From assembly GCA_007644065.1 (NCBI GenBank), contig VJWN01000016.1, positions 605,207 to 669,206 of the forward strand: a DNA stretch of 64,000 nucleotides, read 5' to 3'. The notes beneath the pieces are model-generated. The model searched no databases, had not been told where the DNA came from, and saw only the letters and a program-made list of their open reading frames with translations. Positions 33,931-44,845 of the stretch are shown piece after piece; the stretch's first letter is position 1; each line of letters begins with the position of its first letter. Origin of the DNA: Margaritispora aquatica (taxonomy: Eukaryota > Ascomycota > Leotiomycetes > Helotiales > Discinellaceae). The translations under genes were made by a program, and so were the position numbers.

Positions 33931-34315
33931 GAAAGCATATGGGATGAGAGGGAAATCGGGTCAGATGAGGACGATAGCCGGTTAATGTCAGTGACAGTGA
34001 CATTAGCCGTGTAACCAATTTATCCGGAATTCCCTTATTAAAGTGTGGCGTATAATATTGTGTGGCTTATGGTAATTAATCCCCTTTTCCCCTCTGTAAT
34101 TGCCGGCAAATGGACCCTTTCTCTTTATTGCTTTAATGGGAGCGCCACACTTGAGAACCTGGGGAAGATCAATAACCAATCCCATCCATACCTTACCGTA
34201 CCCGTATGCGTATAGTACTGTGCTAATAGCATGAGTAAGGCGATTAGAGTTTCCATCCTAAAACTAGTACGTACTAAACTAAAGTATTACCAAGAACCCT
34301 AAGGTCTTTGCTTTC
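33931..34315. promoter_or_regulatory. divergent promoter, Zn2Cys6 factor (-) / MFS transporter (+)
   Basis: 385 nt between opposed start codons. Contains the small palindrome-like TGTCAGTGACAGTGACA near 33986-34002 and several CGG/CCGG triplets of the kind zinc-cluster factors bind. Shared or auto-regulation is an inference. Confidence 0.5.
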
Positions 34316-36149
34316 ATGGCATACCTTTCAGCCCAGGATCAGGATGGACGTCCCTCAACAGAAGAAGAATCTATGCCATTGCTTGGAGATGTTCCTGAAT
34401 CATCTTCATCCACGCCGCCCATCATGTCTAATCCGCTGGCAGATAACGGATCAATGAAGGCTTCAGCCTCCCTCCGCGAAGACATCACCACCACCAGGAC
34501 GCGCTCGAGCAAAGATGGCAACGAGAATGGTCCAATGGAGCGAATCGAACTCACAGAAGAAGATGTGTGTGCTATTCTTCAATCTGCAAAGACGAATTGG
34601 CGCTGATTGCTGCTCTCATAGAATAACAACATCCGCCGCAAGACGGATAAGGTCATTCTAGCCATACTGGTCTGGGTCTACTTTTTACAGGTATGAGAGG
34701 TAGTGATGCATGGAGACCTGGGACTGATTGTGTTGGCAGATCTTGGACAAATCTGTTCTTGGATATGGATCGATATTTGGACTACAAAAGGATACTGGTT
34801 TGGTCGGGAACCAGTACTCAGTGGTTGGATCAATAGCCCCCATTGCACAACTAGCCTGGCAACCCTTCTCTTCGATCCTGATCGTAAAGGTACCTCATAG
34901 GATATTGATGCCAATATTAGTGCTCGGATGGGGAATTGCTCAAACCACAATGGCAGCGTGCACAAACTATCATGGATTACTAGTTACTAGATTCTTCTTA
35001 GGACTATTCGAGGGAGGCTGTCTGCCCCTCTTTTCAGTCATGACCAACCAGTGGTATAGGAGGTCTGAACAACCTATTCGTGTTGCTGCATGGTATGGAA
35101 CGAATGGATTGGCAACGATTGCTGCTTCAGCCCTGTCATATGGTTTGGGACATATCCCGTCTGGAGACTTCCACTCGTGGAGAATGTATGTATACTCCTA
35201 TGTGGTAGTATCCAGAAACTAACGAGACACCAGCATATTTCTCTTCGTTGGTCTAGTCACTATCGTTACAGCGCCGTTTGTGTATTGGAAGTTGGACAAC
35301 GATGTCACGTCAGCTCGATTTCTTAACGAACATGAACGAGAACAAGCTGTTGAAAGACTGCGCGCCAACCAGACAGGAATTGGTTCCAGAGAATTCGAAT
35401 GGAGCCAATGTGTAGAAGTGTTCCTGGAACCTAAGAGTTATCTCTGGGTGGGGATGTCTCTACTCCTGAATGTGGGAGCTTCAGTCACGAACATTTTTGG
35501 TCCATTGATTTTGACTGGATTTGGATTCGATAAGTACATCACTTCGCTTCTAAACATGCCATTTGGTGCTGTTCAATTCATCGTTATCCTCCTCGCGTCA
35601 TTTGCAGCTCAAAAGGCACGTCTCAAGGCACCAGTGCTCTTGTTTCTGGTTGTCCCTGTTATCGCTGGGCTAGCAATGCTTTACACACTTCCACGAAGTC
35701 ACCAAGGAGGATTAATAGCTGGCTATTATCTTCTCGCTCCCTTATTTGGCTCCAATCCACTAATTGTCTCGTGGATCGTCGGTAATACCGCAGGCACAAC
35801 AAAGAAGTCCATCATCATGTCTCTCTACAACGCTGGCTCGGCTGCAGGAAACATCATTGGCCCTCTCCTCTTCTCTGCCTCGGATGCGCCGACCTATCGT
35901 CCTGGATTACGAGCTGTGCTTGGTATCTTTATCGCCTTGGGGGCGGTGGTTATCATCCAGCTCGCTAATCTAATGTTCTTGAATAAACTTCAAGAGAGGA
36001 AGAGAGTGAGGAATGGCAAGCCAGCCAAGATGTTTGATGCCAGTATGGAGGATAGGTATGTGAGTGTTGAAGTTGAAGGTGAGGGTGTTGGACAGCATGC
36101 TTTTGATTTGACGGATAAGCAAAACGACGAGTTTGTGTACATTTATTGA
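34316..36149 (+). CDS. MFS transporter, anion:cation symporter (Dal5-like) family
   Basis: Exons 34316-34564, 34622-34690, 34740-35185 and 35234-36149 give 559 residues. A hydrophilic N-terminus of about 95 residues (MAYLSAQDQDGRPSTEEE) precedes 12 predicted membrane helices. Recognisable parts are KVILAILVWVYFLQILDKS with LGYGSIFGLQKDTGL after it (helix 1 and loop), RFFLGLFEGGCLPLFSVMTN (helix 4 region), the central loop with FLNEHEREQAVERLRANQTG, and NTAGTTKKSIIMSLYNAGSA (helix 10-11 signature of the allantoate/vitamin/organic-anion group). Substrate cannot be read from sequence; relatives carry allantoate, nicotinate, pantothenate or biotin-type anions. It sits next to a zinc-cluster regulator, suggesting local control. 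Confidence 0.9.
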
Positions 36150-36765
36150 GTTGGAAATTTGATGGGTTAGATTGTTTTTGATTTCTAAAATATTACGCAA
36201 ATGCCTAGGGGCAACCTCGGGGATACGAATGCTTCCAAACCATTTTGAAAAGAATCCTGCATAGTGTTATGACATTTCCATCGACAACTAAGATCCTACA
36301 CAATATCTACTATGAGTCCTTGACTACTTACCTCAAGGCGATATGAGGAATGTGTGTTTGATCACATGGTATACCTGCATTACCTTTCATTAGCTCGAAG
36401 TCAGTGCAGTCGTGGTCCCTTGGAGCTCTTTATACCTGACCTCACACCAATCAACTTTCTTAGCTACTGATCAACAGCGACCCTTATGCCTGCTATCTTC
36501 TCTGATCTAGTCTAGTATCTCTTAACATCGAAGAGTCAAGGGCGTCTTCTCAAAATAAATTATATACGGATGCCACATTTCATCTCTTTCAAAATGATTT
36601 TCCTTCTTGATACTCAAATAGACCACTTTATCGCTGTTGCAAAGTTGTCTCTCGGTCAAGAACTTGAATCTTCTATACCTACACTTGCTTCCCATTGTAT
36701 ACTGCCATGCACATCACATTCCAACTACGTAGTGGAATCAATCGTTATTGTATGATAATAAATTC
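36150..36765. other. convergent intergenic region
   Basis: 3' flanks of the MFS gene and the acidic-protein gene. No gene seen. Confidence 0.5.
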
Positions 36766-38135
36766 TCAATACTGACGACCTTCATCCCACTCATTATTCT
36801 CAGGATCATCAAACTCCTCGCCACGGGCTACGGCACTGTGAATAATTAGCCATGTCATCCAAGTGATACTTGTTAACCTGAACAAGCAGAGATCTGTCCC
36901 TCAACTAGAAAGTTGGAGTCCAGCTCATCAAATCATCACCAGTAGCACAGATAAAGGGAAAAAACCTACGCCACAGCTCTCATCCCAATAACACGAAGCG
37001 ACCTCCTCGGTTGCCTCGCATCCCTCCTCGCAAATATATCTTTCAACGCCTGCCTGCTAACCAGCAAATTCCACGGCGTTCGCCACCTCCTCCTCAATTT
37101 ATTCCAATTCAACGTGCCCGCCTGCCGCATAACATCCACCACCTCCAGCATCTTTGGATTCGCACTCCCCCTAGAAATCATAACCGGCTCGTTCTTCTCG
37201 AACGGCGTTCCATCCCCATCGTTACGAATATACGCCTGCGCCGTAAAAAACAGCGGCAGCGCCCGCGGATCGTCCATCTCCTCCCCATCGCGGCGGTGCG
37301 AGCAGTCGATGAGCTTGATGCCGCGTGGGATCGACCACGGCCGGTGAAGAGCTTGCAGGTGGTGTCGCGCCAGGAAACCCTCTTGCCCCGCGTAGTTCCG
37401 GCAGCGCACCCGGTACAACGCATTCGGCCCGCTGGCCACGAGCACGAAATCGCCAACGCGCACCGCGAAGTCGGGGTCGACGAAGCTGTTCTTGTGCGGC
37501 ATGCTGATGATGCGCGCGATTTCGAACCGGCGCGCCCGGAAGGGCTTCGCGGGTGGTCCCTCGACTATCGTTGCTGGGCCGTCCGTGTGTTCGAAGGAGA
37601 CTTCATCGTCGTCGTCGTCGTCGTCGCCGTCCTCGTAGTCACCATCGTCTGGATTGCCTCCGTGGCCGCTGGAGATTGTTTCAGTGCTGTGCTCGCTTGA
37701 GTCTGAACTCGAACTTCCTTCATCCCCATCACCACCATCATTCGCAACCCGAGTACCATCAGCTACTGAACCACCCTCAATTTCATCTAACGTCCCATTG
37801 CTACCATGCACCGAGCCCTCTTCACTTGGTACAGGCACAGTATGACCCCCACTCGGCTCAGGTGTCCCATCATCTTCACCATCATCTTCACCATCATCAT
37901 CGTCCTCACTATCACCTCGATCATCGCTCATTTGGGAATTGCCCTCTTCATCTTCCGAGGGGTCCTCTTGAGGCGGCTCAAACTCTTCCACGAAGCCCGC
38001 TTGGTCGAATTCCGAACGGCGGCGTGGCCTGTGATTGCGTTTGTGTGCCTTGCGACTACTGATTCCTGCGCTTTTGTGTATGGAAGATGTGGGTTTCGCG
38101 TTCCCTATTGGTGTTTGTGAACGTGTCCGTGCCAT
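36766..38135 (-). CDS. Acidic nuclear-type protein of unknown function
   Basis: Exons 38135-36970 and 36835-36766, with a 134-nt intron (GTAGGT...CACAG), give 411 residues. I do not recognise the family. The N-terminus is strongly basic with a likely nuclear localisation stretch (RKAHKRNHRPRRRSEF). Residues 50-185 are very acidic (EDDDDGEDDGEDDG; DGDDDDDDDEVSFEH). The C-terminal half is an ordered domain that begins ARRFEIARIISMPHK and runs through VGDFVLVASGPNALYRVRCR, HHLQALHRPWSIPRGIKLID and TLNWNKLRRRWRTPWNLLVS. Acidic tail plus basic patch is typical of chromatin or histone-handling proteins, but that is inference. The spliced end is GEEFDDPENNEWDEGRQY. Confidence 0.7.
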
Positions 38136-38502
38136 TGTGAGTTCGTACTGTCGTGGTACGTGTTTGTCACTTGAGAAACTGGTTTTGAAGGACTCGGCAA
38201 GTGTATTACGTGCTCTGTGGTTGAATGCAAAGGTAGGCGAGCTTTATTGTTGTTGCAAGTGATTTTCTTTGTTTAGCTATCATGATGTGAGAGGAGGGCT
38301 TTCGCGAAATGGGTTCATTGTTAACAGGTGAACAAAGAATGTCCTGCTTGCATATTGCGCAGTGGGATAGGCTTCTGGTACATTGTCAATGTAAAGAAGA
38401 CATCTCGTAATTTGTGAACTAATCTTGTAGCTTTAGAGGCAGTCATCTTGTATTATCGGTCATTTGGGATTCTCGCTTAAAGTAGCCTATAAATTCCTAC
38501 AC
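38136..38502. other. intergenic between acidic-protein gene and ABHD12-like gene
   Basis: Upstream region of the acidic-protein gene and 3' flank of the hydrolase gene. Nothing recognised. Confidence 0.45.
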
Positions 38503-40135
38503 TCATCGCTCACCCTCCTTCCCCTCAAAACTCCTCCGCAGAAGCAATGCCACGGGTCCCCATTTCATAATTGCATCATGTCCTAGTAAGAATCAATAAT
38601 TCGCTCTGCTCTCTTTACAACTTCCCACTGTAAACCAAGAGGGAAAGAAGATGATGGAGAGAAAAAAAGGCAAACTCACCACCATACCTCACAATCCTCT
38701 GCGTGATAACCTGGCCCCCTTCCCTCTCCCGCCAGACACACTGCCACCCTCCTTCCCCAAAATCCACCGTTTCTTTGAAATCGTCGATTTCCGCTCTCGT
38801 CAACGTCCTCCCCTCAACTGACAGACTCGCACTCGCAGCAGCAGCAACAGCAGTATAAAACAACTCTTCGCAATGCCGCCATGGTATAATCCGATCACCA
38901 AGCGCATGCACGAGCGTGATTCGCGTTTTTAGTTCACTACTCCCACCATTCCCATTCCTACTATTTGCACGAATCAACCCACCCAACTTCTCCCCCGTCA
39001 TCCATCGATCCTTATATCGCCTCTGAAACCACGCCGTAACTATAGGATGCACCCTCAACGGCGCCATAAGCCATAGCCCCACCCCGGGGATCTTGAAATC
39101 AAGAAACACGCTCGCGGCATCCGTGAACGCCGCGCAGAGCATCAGCCCCGCGAAATGCACTGGCTCTGGCTCGAGGAGCGCGAAATGAGATGCTGTCGCG
39201 GTCGCGACAGCGGTGCCGAGACTTTGCCCTAAGAGTACAATGCGCGAGGGCGGGATGTGCAGTGTCGAAAGTGCGTAGGTGACGATGCTGAGGCCGTCGA
39301 GGGTGACAGTTGTTTCGGTGGGGGACCCGTGAGAGTGCCCGAAGCCCCGGTAGTCGAAGGTGAGGATGTATGTTTTTGGTGATGAAGAGGCGAGGATTCG
39401 GTATTCGTCTGTTCGGCGCGTTTGGCCTATCGTTGCTGAGTTCTAAGTGGGTGGTGTTAGTGTTTGTGCTAAGCACGTACGAGGAGCGTATGGGTAGGTG
39501 GTGTGGACTTGCTCCGTGGACTAGATACTTGTCAGTGAGTAGCTTGTCAAAATTATATGTGATTGCTTTGCTTTGCTGGGGGATATGCATGGTATTGATG
39601 TGCATGCTTACAATATATCACCAATCGACTCTCAGGATCACTTCGCAGCATCTTGAACACGGCACTCGCTTCCACACCTGCATCTGGGACCTCATGATCG
39701 CGAAGGAACTTTTCCTCGTGTTTAGCATATACACTTAGTGGTGCAATGAGCCAGGTGTATAGTTTCACGCCATCGGGAGTTGTGATGTAGAATGCGGCTA
39801 CTTGGTTCTCTGGATACACCGATGATCAGTCTCGCCTATCACATCCAGATGGAAGTAATGATAAGCACAGGTGGTGTGTGTTCGACTCACTCAGAAATCC
39901 AAAAGTCTCCGGTATGTCCAGCTTCTCACCCCATGACATAGGAACTTGATGGAGATAGAGTATCCTGTACAAGTCATATGTTAGATCACATGACTCGTAC
40001 TATCAGTTGAGGTGGTTTGAGATCTCACTGTCGCTGAACCCAGGGTATCAAAACCAGTCCAATTGCGCCCAGCCATACTACCAGCGGTGTGGATATGCCC
40101 ACGATGACTTTCCATATGATTGACGAGGTGGACAT
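38503..40135 (-). CDS. ABHD12-like membrane-anchored serine hydrolase
   Basis: Alpha/beta hydrolase of the ABHD12/ABHD13 type, probably a lysophospholipid or acylglycerol lipase on an internal membrane. Six exons fit: 40135-40029, 39964-39891, 39809-39612, 39520-39513, 39442-38680 and 38582-38503 (409 residues). One N-terminal membrane helix is present (IVGISTPLVVWLGAIGLVLI). The oxyanion-hole motif IYFHGNSATIGQ is rebuilt only if an 8-nt exon (39513-39520) is used and the next intron is GC-AG (GCAAGT...TTAG). Catalytic Ser is near residue 203 in VLLGQSLGTAV, Asp in VHALGDRIIPW, His in RYGGHDAIMKW; the His lies just after the last splice. Also FDYRGFGHSHG. All phases close. Confidence 0.87.
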
Positions 40136-41211
40136 CGATATCGCTCCTGTTTCGATATCGCGTTGTTACACTATAGACCGACCTATGGTGTTGTATACAG
40201 GTACAGTAGTACAATAGTCCAGTAACAGTGAAGCTTTGATCAAAACTGGTTTAGCTGAGATGGATTCAAGATGCCGAGGTTGTGGCTTTTAGCTCCCCAG
40301 CCAAGATTTCCGCCTAGAGACGCGTCTTTCTCATCGTCACCACGTCTTTGGTCTTCGTAATGTCGTTACACAACTGATTCTCTCATCGCCTAGAATTCAT
40401 TATCACCGAATGCCTTGGTGAGAGAGCCTCGCTTCTCGACTCGCGAATAGTCTCGACTCGCTGACCAAGTGGTGGTTGTCTCGACTCTGGAGAGATCTGC
40501 ATCTCGATTCTCCTCCCCTGTTTGCGTGGCGGGGTTGTGGTGGCATCGGATCAGGGATTCTATGCTGGTTACGTCTTTGTTTCCAAGCTTGTGTTGTGTT
40601 TTTATATCCACTTCCTTCATCAATGATCGTATGTCAGGATTGCGGATTGGGAGAAAGAAATTCTAGATCTAACCGTCCACTTTGAATATTTCTCCGAGCT
40701 GCATTGCCGAAAGAGAGAGGAGAGATGTTTGTTTGGACTCCAAATAGAAGAGATAGACGAGACTGCATGATCAAGGCACAACTGGCCCCTCATTTTCTTT
40801 TGCGATGAGGCTCGATTGGTCTCTGTAAAGCGTTGAGCTTTGATTCCTTCTTTGGAGAGGAGTTTTCAAGTTATGTCCCTTGCCATCCGGACCTAGCTCC
40901 GTGATATCAACTTGTCAGACAGTTCTTGAAGCGGTTACTTGCATGCGATGCTGCTTGTTTCCTCCGTCATAATCTCATGCAAGGAAAAGAAATCCAAGCA
41001 GTCTGATTGGATTTGCTGCAACATGCTATTCTTTACATGGGATTTCGACATGGTATTTGCGAATGGCAGGTGAAATCCCCGCTCGATGACATCGTCAGGT
41101 ATTTTGGTCTTTGTTTTTCATAACTATGCTCCCTCAACGCTCTTCAATTTCTCCCTCATATCCTCTACATCTCAACCACCATTTTTCTACACTCTTAGAA
41201 TAATCGAAAAG
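40136..41211. other. divergent intergenic region upstream of catalase
   Basis: About 1.1 kb between divergent ABHD12-like and catalase genes. Open frames at 40390-40685 overlap on both strands and look spurious. It should hold the catalase promoter. Confidence 0.5.
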
Positions 41212-43635
41212 ATGCAATCCGTACTAGGAGGCACGATGCAGAAGGCTGGGGAGGCTATCTCTGGGGCTTTGTCTTCGAATAAGAAAATCTCAGATATGAA
41301 GCATGAGACTATTGAGCCGACTTCAAGCCATTCACTTACAAGTGATTTTGGAACCAAGGCACCTTCTCATGATGAGTGGTTATCTGCTTCAACTGAGAAT
41401 AGGCAAGGTCCACAGTTGTTGGAGGATAACTTTGCAAGGGAGAAGGTGAGAGTTGTCAGGAAATCAGTTCATGTAGCATTCGCTAACATATCTAGATCAT
41501 GAAATTTGATCACGAAAGAATCCCTGAGCGAGTTGTTCATGCTCGTGGTGCTGGTGCATTTGGAACCTTCAAAGTTTATGAAAGTGCATCTGTGAGCCAC
41601 ACCTTTTAACCTTGAAGATACGAATCTTGAGACTAATTAATCTTAGGATGTTACGAGTGCAGGCGTTCTCACAGACACTTCACGCACAACTCCAGTATTC
41701 GTTCGCTTCTCTACCGTCCTAGGTTCTCGTGGAAGCGCAGACACAGTTCGAGATGTTCGTGGATTTGCCGTCAAGTTTTACACCGAGGAGGGAAATTGGG
41801 ATATTGTTGGCAATGACATCCCAGTCTTCTTCATTCAAGATGCTATGAAATTTCCTGATGTCATTCACGCAGGCAGTAGGTATTTCCTCCTATGACACTG
41901 GGTCATTGCTAATATCACCAGAACCCGAGCCAGACAATGAGATCCCACAAGCGCAAAGTGCACACAACAACTTCTGGGACTTCCAATTCCTTCATTCTGA
42001 AGCGACTCATATGTTCATGTGGGCCATGAGCGATCGTGGAATTCCTCGATCATATCGTATGATGCAGGGCTTTGGAGTCAATACATACACTTTGACCAAT
42101 GCCGAGGGCGTCAGATCTTTCGTCAAGTTCCATTTCACTCCAACGTTAGGTGTACACTCCTTGGTTTGGGACGAGGCATTGAAGATTGCTGGTCAAGATC
42201 CAGATTTCCATCGCAAGGATCTGTTTACTGCCATTGAGAATGGTGTCTTTCCAACCTGGAAATTCGGTATCCAGATTTGCCCGGAGAGCCGTCAAGACGA
42301 TTTTGAGTTCGATATTCTTGATGCCACCAAGGTTTGGCCAGAAGAGATTCTACCAGTGAGGTATATCGGCGAAATGCAACTCAACAGAAATGTTGACGAA
42401 TACTTTACACAAATCGAGCAATCTGCCTTCTGCACTGCTCACATTGTACCTGGTAAGTGCCACATTCTCATGTCTTAGAATCCTGCTAACGATCTTCAGG
42501 TATTGGATTTTCAGATGACCCTCTCCTCCAAGGCCGCAACTTCTCATATTTCGACACTCAATTATCTCGTCTTGGTGTCAACTGGCAAGAATTGCCAGTC
42601 AATCGCCCTGTTTGCCCAGTGATGAACAACCACCGTGACGGAGCAATGCGCCACACCATCACCAAAGGCAAAGTGAACTACTGGCCCAATCGCCACAACA
42701 TCGTTCCAGCAGCAAAGCCCTCCGAAGGTGCCTACGTTGACTACCCCGAGAAAATCGCAGCAATGAAGACACGCCTCCACTCTGCCAAGTTCAAAGAACA
42801 CTTCTCCCAAGCCCAACTCTTCTGGAACTCCGTCACACCCATCGAAAAAACCCACATAATCAACGCCCTTAGCTTCGAGCTCGACCACTGCGACGACCCT
42901 ATCGTCTACACCCGCATGGTCGAGCGCTTCGCCGACATCTCGCTCGATCTTGCACAAGCCGTTGCAGAAAAAGTAGGCGGTCCCATGCCCACTGTTGAAG
43001 GTCGTCCCAATCACGGCTTAACCGCCAAAGGACTCTCGCAATTCGACTTCACACCTGCGGCGCTTGGACTCGCGCCAACAATCGCCTCGCGTATGATTGC
43101 TATCATCGTCGCTGATGGCTTCAACTACTCTGAATACGAAGCCGTCAAGGGCGCGCTCAGTGGCGCTGGCGGCATGGTCTTCACGATCGGTCCTAAAAGA
43201 CAACCAGTCCAAAGCGCAGGCGGAAAGAGCGTCACCCCCGACCACCATTTCGAAGGCATGCGCAGCACCATGTTCGACGCACTGTACATCCCCGGCGGGA
43301 AGCACGTGTCGGCGCTCATGAAGCAAGGCCGTGTCATCCACTGGGTGCGCGAGGCCTTCGGGCACTGCAAAGCCATTGGCGCTACCGGCGAAGCTGTACA
43401 GCTCGTCAGGCTTGCATGTGGAGTCGAGGGCATGGCATTTAGCGAGGATGCAGAGGTCGTGGATGCGTATGGTGTCGTTACTGCCGTAGGTGTAGGGACA
43501 CCCGGGAGTCTTGGGGAGGCACTGCAAATGGTGAAGGGTGCGAAAGGCTTCGTGGATGCGTTTGCGTTTGGGATCTCGCAGCATCGGAATTTTGAGCGCG
43601 AGTTGGATGGCTTGACTGCTATGGTTGCGTTTTAA
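41212..43635 (+). CDS. Large-subunit catalase (CatA/spore type)
   Basis: Heme catalase splitting hydrogen peroxide. Five exons, 41212-41445, 41496-41591, 41647-41875, 41922-42452 and 42500-43635, give 741 residues, the length of fungal large-subunit catalases. The catalytic His is in [15 protein letters not shown] and the Asn in [15 protein letters not shown]. The proximal heme Tyr lies in [15 protein letters not shown]. Residues from about 570 form the extra C-terminal flavodoxin/DJ-1-like domain ([42 protein letters not shown]). The N-terminus [18 protein letters not shown] lacks a signal peptide, which points to the intracellular spore-type (CatA) rather than secreted CatB/CAT-3 clade. Confidence 0.95.
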
Positions 43636-44845
43636 GTCTGTCGAGGGTGATTGATACGTGGCGTTTTGATGGAAAGGAGAATGGATAATTAGGAAGGGAA
43701 ATCTGAATGTATGACAGAGGATTATTTCAAGGAAATATTAAATGTATTCATATGTCTGTCCAGTCCTGATCGCTTATTCCAGGAGCAGTGTGAAGTGACA
43801 GAGACGAGGCATGTGTATTTCAAGCGAGCTTGAAAGACTTCAAAATCTTCACTGCCATTTTCTTCTCCCTGGATCTGGTCCTCGCAAACCATTCCCCTCT
43901 CTCTAGTGAGACGTATATACGAGAAATCATTCTATACACTCCTCTATATCCTCAGTTCAACTTTATATAAGCCACAATTAGTTAGCAAGCAGTACACTGA
44001 ATATATCCAGGCTTTTATTTTGCTAACCCCATCTAGTTCCTAGATCATCATCCCTTGCTTTTATGTTCTTGCTTGGTTTTGTGTCATACTACTGTTGGAC
44101 CTGCCTATCGCAACCGAATAATGCTTCTTGTTCGACAGACAGCTGCATCCTGGAAAGGCAAGGTACAACGTTTTGCGAAGTGGCAGATGGTTGGCTTGAT
44201 TAATGGACATAGCTGAACTCAGCTCCAGTACAGTTCCATTATCAGTTGGAAGTCGTGTGACCTTGGTGCATGAAGCCGAGTGGTATTGCATTTCACATAA
44301 CCTGGCAGGTTTCACTATAATCATATGACTAATGATATTATATCTGTCAATATAAGCGCTCAACTAGATGTTTATGCAGAGCTCTCTGTCACTGAAGAAG
44401 CTGTTCAGTCTCTTCAATATCATCCAAGGTACTGGGATAATCTCACCTGTCAATCACTGCCGTGCCACGTTATTCACCCCCTTATCCGGCAGGACATAAA
44501 GCATGCTTTGATTCACGTACGAGTACTCGTTCTCGGTTATCTTACCTTAGGTGATTGGCATTTACATGAAAATTCTAGAATCTCAAGTTGTATATTGCAC
44601 ATTACAAGTATAGTACAAAGCTAACACTAGAAATGTCTTATGTCTCTCCACGCACCGAAGACTGTAAGACGCGCTGTGTAAGTAGTTTATAATGTTTTAG
44701 ATTTTCCAGCTCTGCTTTTGGTCATGGAGAACGACGATCCGAATGGATTTGAATACTCTCGGCATTGCTTTGCAAGAGAAAAGGTTTATTACACTCGTTT
44801 GAAGCACTAATGGCTCTATAAGTAGATACCAACTAGATCATAGGA
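43636..44845. other. convergent intergenic region, 1.2 kb
   Basis: 3' flanks of catalase (+) and the NLR (-). Overlapping small open frames at 44061-44624 on both strands have no family features. Confidence 0.5.

Noticed and set aside
37011..38120. Long plus-strand frames (229, 169, 104 codons) opposite the acidic-protein gene
   Set aside because: His/Arg/Pro-rich shadows of Asp/Glu/Ser codon runs on the other strand.
39099..39605. 168-codon frame within the ABHD12-like gene
   Set aside because: Frame-shifted reading through an intron and the hydrolase exon; the spliced frame carries the conserved motifs.
44325..44624. 99-codon plus-strand frame between catalase and the NLR
   Set aside because: No domain or signal features; overlapping frames on both strands.
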